Part shown: positions 56,122 to 63,470 of the stretch, one piece after another
Position numbering within the stretch: position 1 is the stretch's first letter
How the letters are laid out: the number at the start of each line of letters is the position of its first letter
Source of the DNA: Cellvibrio sp. KY-GH-1
Lineage (GTDB): Bacteria; Pseudomonadota; Gammaproteobacteria; Pseudomonadales; Cellvibrionaceae
NCBI RefSeq assembly: GCF_008806975.1
Contig: NZ_CP031728.1
Span: 3,121,501 to 3,185,500, forward strand
Length of the DNA stretch: 64,000 bases
Direction of reading: 5' to 3'
Program-made: the position numbers and the translations under genes
The notes under the pieces: generated by a model
What the model was told of the DNA's origin: nothing
Database searches by the model: none
Seen by the model: the letters and a program-made list of their open reading frames with translations, nothing else

Positions 56122-56949
56122 ATGATGGTCGATGCAATTCTATTAGTATTGCGCGAAGTGCTGGAGGCCGCACTCATCATTACCATACTGATGGTGATGA
56201 GTCGCAAACTCGGTTTTTCCCTTCATTGGATTCTCGTCGCACTGGTGATGGGCACGCTCAGCTCCTGGGCGCTGGCACACTACGCCTACACTATCGCCGA
56301 CGCACTGGGCGGCACCGGGCAAGAGTGGACCAATGCCCTCTTGTATTTCATGGTGGTGCTCGCTTTTATCGTAATTGCCGCGTTTATTGCGCCGCTCCTG
56401 TTCAATACGCCACACCAACTGCGACATCTAGCGCGAGAAGATACTCCACGCCTAAACCGTCAGCTGCTGGTTGCAGCCGCTATTTTTGCCGTAGGCCTTT
56501 CCCTCGCACGCGAAGTAGCGGAGATCTGGATTTATTTAGGCGGCTTTGCACAACAACCGGACAAATTGGAGTCGGCGTTAACGGGTGGCGCAATCGGTTT
56601 GGGGATAGGCGCGAGCCTGGGAGCGATTACTTATTATTTGCTGGTATTTATTTCCGTCCGCCGTTTTATCTACTTGTTGTTCAGTTTTTTGATCCTGCTG
56701 AGCGGTGGATTGGCCACGCAAATCGCCAAGCAACTATTGCAAATCGGCGTGCTCGATTCCGCCGCCCCCCTGTGGGACACATCCAGGCTCGTCAATGAAC
56801 ATTCCTGGCTGGGTGAACTGCTTTACGCGCTGATAGGATATGACTCCAGCCCCAGCGCTATTCAAGTTATTTTTTATTGGTTAGCAGTAACGCCGCTGAT
56901 CGTCATCGGTATTTGGCAATGGCGACGGAGGAAGCTCGCCCATGCGTAA
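56122..56949 (+). CDS. FTR1-family ferric iron permease
   Basis: 275 residues with about seven helices. Two iron-binding R-E-x-x-E motifs: LREVLEAALIITI at residues 10-22 and LAREVAEIWIYLGG at about 132-145, both intact. Paired with the cupredoxin it forms an FtrBC/EfeUO-like uptake system, though no ferredoxin or peroxidase partner is present. Overlaps the next gene by eight bases. Confidence 0.93.
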   Translation: MMVDAILLVLREVLEAALIITILMVMSRKLGFSLHWILVALVMGTLSSWALAHYAYTIADALGGTGQEWTNALLYFMVVLAFIVIAAFIAPLLFNTPHQLRHLAREDTPRLNRQLLVAAAIFAVGLSLAREVAEIWIYLGGFAQQPDKLESALTGGAIGLGIGASLGAITYYLLVFISVRRFIYLLFSFLILLSGGLATQIAKQLLQIGVLDSAAPLWDTSRLVNEHSWLGELLYALIGYDSSPSAIQVIFYWLAVTPLIVIGIWQWRRRKLAHA

Positions 56950-57637
56950 ACTCGCTCTAATTTTGCTAGCGGCTGGCGGCGGCTGGTCAAGCGGTTCTCT
57001 TGCAGAACTTAACCGCGTCTATCATCCGTATGTAGAACAAAACGAACGCGAATTGGAATATGGCGCTGTGTGGCGCGATGTGACCGATGACAACATTATG
57101 TTGCAACGCGCCGGCCTCGGTTACGCCTGGGCGGAGCATTGGTTTGGCGAAATTTATTTACTGACCGAATCCATCACTCACGACAACCAACAATATCGCG
57201 GGTACGAAGCAGAAATAAAATGGCAACTTAGCGAACAGGGCGAATACTGGGCCGACTGGGGATTATTGTTTGAAACCGCCAGCGCCGACGACATTCACCG
57301 CCGCGAAGTGGCGCTCGGCTTGCTGATGGAAAAAGAACTAACCTCCAATTGGGTGGGCACTGTAAATCTGTTTGCGGAATACGAATTTGGCAACGACATC
57401 GAAGACGAATTCGAAACCGCTGCGCGCGCCCAATTTCGCTACCGCTACTCACCTGTACTCGAACCCGCGCTCGAACTCTATCTGGACGATCAGGACTGGG
57501 CTGCCGGCCCCGTACTTACCGGCGTACAAAAAATTTCCGCTAAAACGCAACTGCGCTGGGAGTTGGGATATTTATTTGGCTTGAACCAAGACACCCCGGA
57601 CAATAATATTCGCTTGGGGATAGAGTTTGAGTTTTAA
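56942..57637 (+). CDS. Outer-membrane-like beta-barrel protein
   Basis: 231 residues with signal peptide (LALILLAAGGGWSSGSLA). Alternating aromatic/hydrophobic strands with many Trp and Tyr, acidic loops, and a final ...RLGIEFEF ending in Phe, the usual outer-membrane insertion signature. Probably a small barrel that completes the iron locus. No named family. Confidence 0.7.
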   Translation: MRKLALILLAAGGGWSSGSLAELNRVYHPYVEQNERELEYGAVWRDVTDDNIMLQRAGLGYAWAEHWFGEIYLLTESITHDNQQYRGYEAEIKWQLSEQGEYWADWGLLFETASADDIHRREVALGLLMEKELTSNWVGTVNLFAEYEFGNDIEDEFETAARAQFRYRYSPVLEPALELYLDDQDWAAGPVLTGVQKISAKTQLRWELGYLFGLNQDTPDNNIRLGIEFEF

Positions 57638-57716
57638 TCGGCGACGCTACAACCCGCCCCCATGAACCCAATCAAGACCCTGTCATTACCACTCCCCGCC
57701 AAATAGGGACAATTAC

Positions 57717-58184
57717 ATGCTCACCTTTATCGACGCACAAGCAAAGGATGCAGAGCTTCTGCGCGACCTATTAATTAGTTCGAAAGGCTACTGGGGATAT
57801 GCGCAGGAACAACTCGAAACATGGCGAGCCAACCTGACATTCAAAGCGGAGTATATTGCGAGCAATACCGTTAAACTCATTGTAAAAGATCATGAAGTAA
57901 TTGGATTTTTCGCACTTGTAAAAGGTGACAGCAATGAACTTGACCACCTGTGGTTATTGCCCAATGCCATTGGCAAGGGCTACGGAAATCTGGTTTTTGC
58001 CCAGATTCTTAACGAATGCGACTCACTAGGTATTTCTGACTTCTACATCATATCTGACCCAGATGCAGAAGGATTTTACTTAAAAAAAGGCGCCTTAAAA
58101 GTGGGTGAAATTTACAGCGAGCCTCAACAACGAATGCTGCCTAAATTGAACTACAAGGTGTCGCTCCTTCGCGAACACACCTAA
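57717..58184 (+). CDS. GNAT-family acetyltransferase
   Basis: 155 residues. Start domain with KDAELLRDLLISSKGYWGY, motif A in LDHLWLLPNAIGKGYGNLVFAQIL, and the C-terminal GDYY-like FYLKKGALKVGEIYS. Short-range target unknown. Separate from the iron locus by 80 bases. Confidence 0.8.
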   Translation: MLTFIDAQAKDAELLRDLLISSKGYWGYAQEQLETWRANLTFKAEYIASNTVKLIVKDHEVIGFFALVKGDSNELDHLWLLPNAIGKGYGNLVFAQILNECDSLGISDFYIISDPDAEGFYLKKGALKVGEIYSEPQQRMLPKLNYKVSLLREHT

Positions 58185-58226
58185 CACCAAGGCATTCGCC
58201 GAACACAAAAACATTAAGGATCAAAA

Positions 58227-58892
58227 ATGAAAGCATTTTATTGGGCATTTCTACTCATTTTTACCGCCAGCTCACTCGCAAATACAATCGATACCGATTT
58301 ACAAGAACTTGAAAAAACCCTCGGCAGTTACCCACCTGCAATTGAGAATGAAGCCCAGCAAAAAGAGATTACGAAAAAATACGAACTACTTAAAAAGAAG
58401 CTGGACTCTTTACTAAAAAGCGACCCTAAAAACGAATCGGCTTTGTATCAAAGAGGATTGCTTCAAACGTTTGGCCATAACATGGACCACCCGGACTCAT
58501 GGCGGGGCGCCGACGAAGACCTTAAAAATGTGTTACGCCTAAACCCATCGAATGTAAGGGCTATATTGGATCTTGCCAACCTATACGTAAACTCAGATCC
58601 TACCCTAGCGCCCGCCGCCGAAATTTTATACAAAAGCGCTCAGTGCTTTTTAGATCCCGCCCCAGACGAAGAAGCCCAGCGCGGGCTGTTCTTTGCTTAC
58701 TATTATCAGGGAAAAGTGCCCTTAGCTTATAAGCAAGCGTTAATCTTGAAAAACTCATGGCCCGAAAATGGCTACGACAAATTAATTGATATGACGGCAT
58801 CGGTGTTAAAGCGAAATAACGAAATTACCCCCAATTACCAAGCCGACAAACTAGTTCACACATCTTGTGAAAAACCGGACTCAACTACATAG
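58227..58892 (+). CDS. Secreted helical repeat protein (TPR-like)
   Basis: 221 residues with signal peptide (FYWAFLLIFTASSLA). Helical repeats like SALYQRGLLQTFGHN and ADEDLKNVLRLNPSNVRAILDLANLYV suggest TPRs. Ends with CEKPDSTT. Function unknown. Confidence 0.7.
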   Translation: MKAFYWAFLLIFTASSLANTIDTDLQELEKTLGSYPPAIENEAQQKEITKKYELLKKKLDSLLKSDPKNESALYQRGLLQTFGHNMDHPDSWRGADEDLKNVLRLNPSNVRAILDLANLYVNSDPTLAPAAEILYKSAQCFLDPAPDEEAQRGLFFAYYYQGKVPLAYKQALILKNSWPENGYDKLIDMTASVLKRNNEITPNYQADKLVHTSCEKPDSTT

Positions 58893-58909
58893 AAGAAAGG
58901 AAATTTTAA

Positions 58910-59239
58910 ATGATTGCTGTAATTCTCGAATTCGATCCGATTGATGGACTTGAAAAAGAATTCATCGCGTCGTGGATTCATTGCACTCAAGTTATTTATA
59001 AAAACTTTGGTAGCCTAGGCTCCCGATTGCATCGTAGTTCAGATGGAAAATTTATTGCTTACGCACAGTGGCCAAGCAACGAGCTCTATGCGGCATCTGC
59101 TGATTGGCCCGCCCATTTGGTTGAAGCCAGAGATTCAATGCGTAAACTAATAAAAAATGGAAAACCAAATGTTCTACACCTATTGGAGGTTGAAGCAGAT
59201 TTGTTGAAGTTAGCACCTGCTCCGGCAGTGCCGCTTTAA
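58910..59239 (+). CDS. Small ABM-like protein
   Basis: 109 residues, IAVILEFDPIDGLEKEFIASW, GSLGSRLHRSSDGKFIAYAQWPS, typical of a dimeric alpha-beta ABM fold. Seventeen bases after the preceding gene, so likely co-transcribed. Function unknown. Confidence 0.7.
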   Translation: MIAVILEFDPIDGLEKEFIASWIHCTQVIYKNFGSLGSRLHRSSDGKFIAYAQWPSNELYAASADWPAHLVEARDSMRKLIKNGKPNVLHLLEVEADLLKLAPAPAVPL

Positions 59240-59270
59240 TCGGGAATAGTTTTTATAGCCAAGCCAGCTG

Positions 59271-59555
59271 TCACCCCACTATTTCTTTCAGCGCTTCTAC
59301 ATGCCCTTTAAACGCTTTACGCCCGCTGGTGGACAGCGATAACCAGGTGCGCACCCTTCCCTCGCTGGCGCTTTTGTTAATAACGACATAACCTGCCTCT
59401 TCAAGCGGTTTAATATGCTTTGAAAGCACGGAATCGCTCACACCCAAATGCTCGCGCAGTACGCTGAATTCCAGTGAGGCTACCGGTGCAAGCAGGGCAC
59501 AAATCTTTAATCGGTTAGGTGCATGGATTAATTCATCAAAAGCGGCACTACCCAT
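59271..59555 (-). CDS. Winged-helix transcriptional regulator
   Basis: 94 residues from ATG 59555 with GGAGG nine bases before. HTH_34/MarR-like: IHAPNRLKICALLAPVASLEFSVLREHLGVSDSVLSKHIKPLEEAGYVVINK spans residues 11-60, the helix-turn-helix being VLREHLGVSDSVLSKHIKPL. It overlaps the membrane gene by eight bases. Probably represses its own operon through the palindromes at 60051-60122. Confidence 0.85.
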   Translation of the reverse strand: MGSAAFDELIHAPNRLKICALLAPVASLEFSVLREHLGVSDSVLSKHIKPLEEAGYVVINKSASEGRVRTWLSLSTSGRKAFKGHVEALKEIVG

Positions 59556-60036
59556 TACGCGCCTCCGTTGAATTTCCTTTTTTTGCATTCAGTAGCCGAC
59601 CAAAGCGCAAACCAATTGTCAGGATCAATGCATTAAGAACACCTGCAACACAAGGAATCACCAATGACCCGGATTGCAGGTAAATAACTCGCGACAATAT
59701 CAGCAATGCGCAAATAAGCAGTGCGACCACAATGCCTTTTACCGTGATATTCACATCAGAAATTTTTATCGTGATGCCGTTAATTCGCAACGCAATAATC
59801 CACGATACAACGCTGAGGCAAATAACACTGTAAGCTCCCCAGTGAATTGCATTCCACAGGCTGTTATTAATCATAGAGCCCATAGCCGCAGTTTTAATAC
59901 CCAAGGCAATTGCGCACAGCAGTATTAACCATAATGGTGGCCTCATACTGCTAAGGGTAATTTTATTCGCCACACCTATTGATGCCAGCGCTGCTTTAGC
60001 GTCATCAGCAGTAATTTGATGGTTGTTCTCTCTCAT
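59548..60036 (-). CDS. Membrane protein co-operonic with the winged-helix regulator
   Basis: 162 residues with four hydrophobic helices (PPLWLILLCAIALGI; WGAYSVICLSVVSWIIAL; GIVVALLICALLILSRVIYL; IPCVAGVLNALILTIGL). No motif. Regulator-plus-membrane-protein pairs of this kind are common; the membrane protein may be the signal sensor or target. Confidence 0.75.
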   Translation of the reverse strand: MRENNHQITADDAKAALASIGVANKITLSSMRPPLWLILLCAIALGIKTAAMGSMINNSLWNAIHWGAYSVICLSVVSWIIALRINGITIKISDVNITVKGIVVALLICALLILSRVIYLQSGSLVIPCVAGVLNALILTIGLRFGRLLNAKKGNSTEARNG

Positions 60037-60050
60037 TGCAAAGCCCCTTT

Positions 60051-60122
60051 ACTTTCCGAGATGGAAAGTAATATAGCCATGACTTTCCGTTTTGGCAAGT
60101 CTTTTCTTTCCACAATGGAAAG
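60051..60122 (-). promoter_or_regulatory. Three operator palindromes CTTTCC-N5-GGAAAG
   Basis: ACTTTCC-N5-GGAAAGT at 60051-60069, ACTTTCC-N5-GGCAAGT at 60082-60100, CTTTCC-N5-GGAAAG at 60106-60122. They lie 15-86 bases before the start of the membrane protein/regulator operon, where a repressor would act. Spacings between centres are about 31 and 23 bases. Confidence 0.75.
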
Positions 60123-60289
60123 CCAACAGGAATATGACTCCCGTGGTGTGGGTGTGCTTTTTATTTGAGCAGCTCAACTTCTTTTTGGCAGTTTTTTTGT
60201 AAGAAAGATATTTCTTTGTAGAAACATTGCCCTGTTGGGGTTCGTTCCTCACCGCCAACCTACGTGAGCGGCGAGAAAAAATGCTATCG

Positions 60290-60694
60290 TTATTTCGCCG
60301 CTTCTTTCATCACATCCGCCATCACGCCATAAACATTGGTCCAGGCGATTTTTACGTCCTGCGTAAATTCATTACCCAGGCCCTGCCCTAATGTTTTTAA
60401 TAAAGCGGCGCCGACTGTGTCGTAGTGGGAGTCTTGTACGCCGTAGCCACCGTGGCGCTTGCCGAGGTTTTGTAATACGGGAACCAATACATTCAGCTCG
60501 GTTAATTTGTTCACGGCAACTGAAATCATCTCGATTAATTTTTTGCCTTGCGCTTGCAAGTCACCTTTGAATAAAGGTTTTAATGCAGGGTCTGCCTCGA
60601 ATAGGTTTTGATAAAACAGCGCCGCCGCTTGCGGGCCAATGGCGACTACTTTTTGCCAGGAATTTTGTACCAGCTGAATGGTTGAGCTATCCAT
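60290..60694 (-). CDS. Single-domain bacterial haemoglobin
   Basis: 134 residues, the globin half of flavohaemoglobin type without reductase, as in Vitreoscilla. IQLVQNSWQKVVAIGPQAAALFYQNLFEADP, distal E-helix region LIEMISVAVNKL, and the proximal histidine in GKRHGGYGVQDSHY. Probably binds O2/NO. It is not clearly operonic with its neighbours. Confidence 0.93.
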   Translation of the reverse strand: MDSSTIQLVQNSWQKVVAIGPQAAALFYQNLFEADPALKPLFKGDLQAQGKKLIEMISVAVNKLTELNVLVPVLQNLGKRHGGYGVQDSHYDTVGAALLKTLGQGLGNEFTQDVKIAWTNVYGVMADVMKEAAK

Positions 60695-60773
60695 ATCGAC
60701 ACCTTTTTACCGTTAAGAGACAGGGAAAGTAAAAAGTAATCGCCAGGTGGCGATTACTTTTTGGTTAACACAC

Positions 60774-60929
60774 TTATTGCAAGATAATGCTTTTTCCTGG
60801 CGGCTCGGGCTGCGGGTTGAAATTACCAACTTGCTCTTTCACTCGCAGATCGGGCATTACGATACTCGCTTGCGCAGTCGCTGCCCCCATCACTAACGCC
60901 AACACACCAATTAATTTCATTGCTTTCAT
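60774..60929 (-). CDS. Small exported peptide ending in FNPQPEPPG motif
   Basis: 51 residues from ATG 60929 (GAGG nine bases upstream): signal peptide (MKLIGVLALVMGAATAQA), then a 28-residue mature peptide with GNFNPQPEPPGKSIILQ. The FNPQP(E/D)PPG motif recurs in many small hypothetical proteins as I recall; its role is unknown. Longer start at 60971 would break the signal peptide. Confidence 0.65.
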   Translation of the reverse strand: MKAMKLIGVLALVMGAATAQASIVMPDLRVKEQVGNFNPQPEPPGKSIILQ

Positions 60930-60993
60930 TTTCAAATCCTCTTGAATGATTTCCAAAATTTTCCATTTCACGAATTAACGATTTACCGTTAAC

Positions 60994-62067
60994 TTATTTA
61001 CGCCAGATTCCGGTGTACACAGAACCGCAGTACCACCAGCCGTATCGGGTGAAACCCAGGCTGGCTAAATCAGTCGATTTTTTGTTGAACGTAGTTAATG
61101 ACATGCCGTGGTGGGCAACCCATGCACCGCTGGTTGGAACCCAACTGGTGTTATAGATCTGGCCATTGTCGGTACAGGCATAAACACTGGGCATTACGCC
61201 GGAGTCTGCAAAGTGGTTGAACCAGGCTTGCATGCGCTCGTCAGGAATATTGTTCACTGTCCAATAAGCCACTGAGTGCGGAGCCCAAACCATCATTTTA
61301 CCGGCAGGAATTGATTTGCCGTTCAGTAAAGTCCAGGTGGCATTTACCGATGCAGTGTAATCAGTGAATGGTGTGGTTTGGCCATGATCGAATTTCATTT
61401 TGATGGGATCGCCCGAACCGGTTTGCACGTGAACATGCAAATGTGGACCAGATGAATTGCCATTATTTCCTACCAGACCCAACACCTGACCTTTAGCAAT
61501 GCGCGCACCGCCCGATACTATTCCCGCCATCGTCCACACCGCACCCTGCTCTTTTGCTGGTAAATAGGTGGCATTGTGCGGACACAAATCGGTAGAGATC
61601 GACCCTGGTTGTGCATGCGCATAAAGTGCGTAGTTGCCGTCATCTTGCAGAACCCATAAGTGGTTTCCCGCATAGCCTATATAGCCTTCCGCCACCTTGG
61701 CGTGGTTGGAACCCGGGGTATTTTCCGGCGCGTTACGCCAACAACCAACCACCGTACCTGCATCCATTGCGCGAATTTTTGCGCCGTAGACAATGTGGTT
61801 GGAATTGACTTTATTGTCCGCACCGTTGGTTTTGAGGTGATCCCATTTACCGCTGCCGATATGGCGGCGAGCAATAATATCCAACGCCTCTGCCTGAGCA
61901 TCGCCAGACCAATGAGTGTCAGTGGTGTAGCGGTAGTTCAGGTTGATGTCATCCGCACGCAGCGGGAAATCCGATGCTGAAGCAGCAACAGAAACCAACG
62001 CAGCAGAGGCAACAATCAGGGAACGAGTAACAGCAAGTGAGCGAGTAAAAACATGAAGTGATTTCAT
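60994..62067 (-). CDS. Secreted M23 metallopeptidase with BTRD1-like C-terminal repeats
   Basis: 357 residues from ATG 62067 (AAGGAAATTTAAA before it). Signal peptide (SLIVASAALVSVAASA). LasA/beta-lytic type catalytic region: HWSGDAQAEALDI, then GNHLWVLQDDGNYALYAH, and GNSSGPHLHVHV with the HxH zinc ligand. Two C-terminal repeats (NIPDERMQAWFNHFADSGVMPSVYACT and GMSLTTFNKKSTDLASLGF ending IWRK) look like bacterial tandem repeat domain 1. Probably lyses peptidoglycan or cleaves Gly-rich targets. Confidence 0.88.
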   Translation of the reverse strand: MKSLHVFTRSLAVTRSLIVASAALVSVAASASDFPLRADDINLNYRYTTDTHWSGDAQAEALDIIARRHIGSGKWDHLKTNGADNKVNSNHIVYGAKIRAMDAGTVVGCWRNAPENTPGSNHAKVAEGYIGYAGNHLWVLQDDGNYALYAHAQPGSISTDLCPHNATYLPAKEQGAVWTMAGIVSGGARIAKGQVLGLVGNNGNSSGPHLHVHVQTGSGDPIKMKFDHGQTTPFTDYTASVNATWTLLNGKSIPAGKMMVWAPHSVAYWTVNNIPDERMQAWFNHFADSGVMPSVYACTDNGQIYNTSWVPTSGAWVAHHGMSLTTFNKKSTDLASLGFTRYGWWYCGSVYTGIWRK

Positions 62068-62188
62068 TTTAAATTTCCTTTTAAACAAAAAATGAGTGAG
62101 TGTTTAGCAAGTAACAGATAGTGAAGCGCCTTAGCGAACAACCGCGATGACCAAGCTCCTTTTACCAGCGACGACAGCCATGTCGTTT

Positions 62189-62263
62189 GTTCATGTGGCC
62201 ATATTAAAGGGGGAGATTGTCAGGATTTTGTCGAGGGAAGGGAGATTTGTGTCAATTGTGTCA
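62189..62263 (-). promoter_or_regulatory. Shared upstream control region, copy 2
   Basis: Plus-strand blocks GTTCATGT (62189-62196), TTGTCAG (62217-62223) and AATTGTGTCA (62254-62263), with offsets 28 and 65 identical to the copy at 39864-39938. On the gene strand: TGACACAATT then CTGACAA then ACATGAAC. A tandem TGACACAAT-TGACACAAA is visible here. Lies 122-196 bases before the M23 ATG. Confidence 0.65.
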
Positions 62264-62723
62264 GCGGGTGTAATTTAACCTGGTGTGGAATGCTGCTATG
62301 GCGGATATTGGTTTGCCTGAAACACCCTAGGTGGTGCGGGCTGCCAGTTGTATTTACTTGATGCACGCTATTAATGGATAAGAGTTTTTAAATAATATAG
62401 AGTGGATGTGCCCTATAGATATACGGCTTATGTCATTGAATAATCTGTTAGGATTAGGAGTAGAAAAGAGCACGTAGGTACGATTAGCGCAGCGTAATCG
62501 TACGCATGAAAAATCAATCGACAAATTTCAGGATGCAAGGAAATGCCTAATGCTCTTGGCCTTATTGAACATTTCATAAATAAGTAAAAGCAGGAATTTA
62601 TCCCTCGTGTGGGGATAACGGCGCAACAGTAAAAATAGGGGCTAGGGAATAGCATGCGGGGGGAATGGCATTCGTACGATTACGCTGCGCTAATCGTACC
62701 TACATAAATAGATCCCCAATGCA
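62264..62723. other. Gene-free region upstream of the response regulator
   Basis: About 460 bases, AT-rich, with no ORF I accept. Its main structure is the inverted pair of REP-like units at 62474-62504 and 62673-62703. Confidence 0.6.
62474..62703. repeat. Inverted pair of REP-like palindromes
   Basis: GTAGGTACGATTAGCGCAGC and onward (62474-62504) is the exact reverse complement of 62673-62703 over 31 bases. Each copy is itself nearly palindromic around TTAGCGC. This is the widespread GTACGATTAGCG-type REP sequence class; the pair forms a BIME-like arrangement across 168 bases of non-coding DNA. Confidence 0.8.
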
Positions 62724-63434
62724 CTAGGCATTGGGAATATAGACATAGCCTACCGAACGCACGGTTTTAATGGTGGCCGGTTTATCCGGGTCAGGTTCAA
62801 TTTTTTTACGCATGCGGGTGATGCGACTGTCTATAGATCTGTCGAACGGATCAGCATCGGTTTTGTGCGCAAGCTCCAGTAAATAATCGCGCGACAAGGG
62901 GCGATTGGGGTTGGCCAAAAATACCATCAACAAATCGTATTCCATTGCCGTGAGCGGCACTTCAGTATCGCCCTCCCAAAGTTTGCGCGTTTCCACATCC
63001 AACAAGCATTTGCCAATTTTTTTGCGCGCGTCTTGCACTGGTTGCGTATTCGCGGGCAATTCATTTTGCGTGCGGCGCAATACGCTGCGCACACGCGCCA
63101 GTAACGCGCGCAAATCAAACGGTTTGCCGACGTAATCGTCCGCCCCCATTTCCAGGCCGACTACCATATCCACCTGCCCGGCCGACGCGGTAACCATAAT
63201 AATTCCGGCGCGGGTGTGTTCGCGCAAATAGCGTGTGAGAGTTAAGCCATCTTCTCCGGGCATATTCAAATCCAGCAGCACAATATGTGGTGTAAATTCC
63301 GGCAGGATTTTTTTCAGCTCCTGACCATTTACTGCCACCTTGACCGCAAATCCTTGCATCTCAAAATAATCGGCGAGAGTTTCGGCAATGTCGATTTCAT
63401 CATCAACCACAATCATTTGATATTGAGTGCTCAT
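62724..63434 (-). CDS. OmpR-family response regulator
   Basis: 236 residues from ATG 63434 (GTG 63443 is possible). Receiver with VDDEIDIAETL, phospho-Asp in IVLLDLNMPGEDGL, KPFDLR, then winged helix with LTAMEYDLLMVFLANPNRPLSR and VRSVGYVYIP. Pairs with the upstream histidine kinase gene. Confidence 0.93.
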   Translation of the reverse strand: MSTQYQMIVVDDEIDIAETLADYFEMQGFAVKVAVNGQELKKILPEFTPHIVLLDLNMPGEDGLTLTRYLREHTRAGIIMVTASAGQVDMVVGLEMGADDYVGKPFDLRALLARVRSVLRRTQNELPANTQPVQDARKKIGKCLLDVETRKLWEGDTEVPLTAMEYDLLMVFLANPNRPLSRDYLLELAHKTDADPFDRSIDSRITRMRKKIEPDPDKPATIKTVRSVGYVYIPNA

Positions 63435-63470
63435 GTCGCTCACTTGATGCTAATTAATTTATTGATAAAT

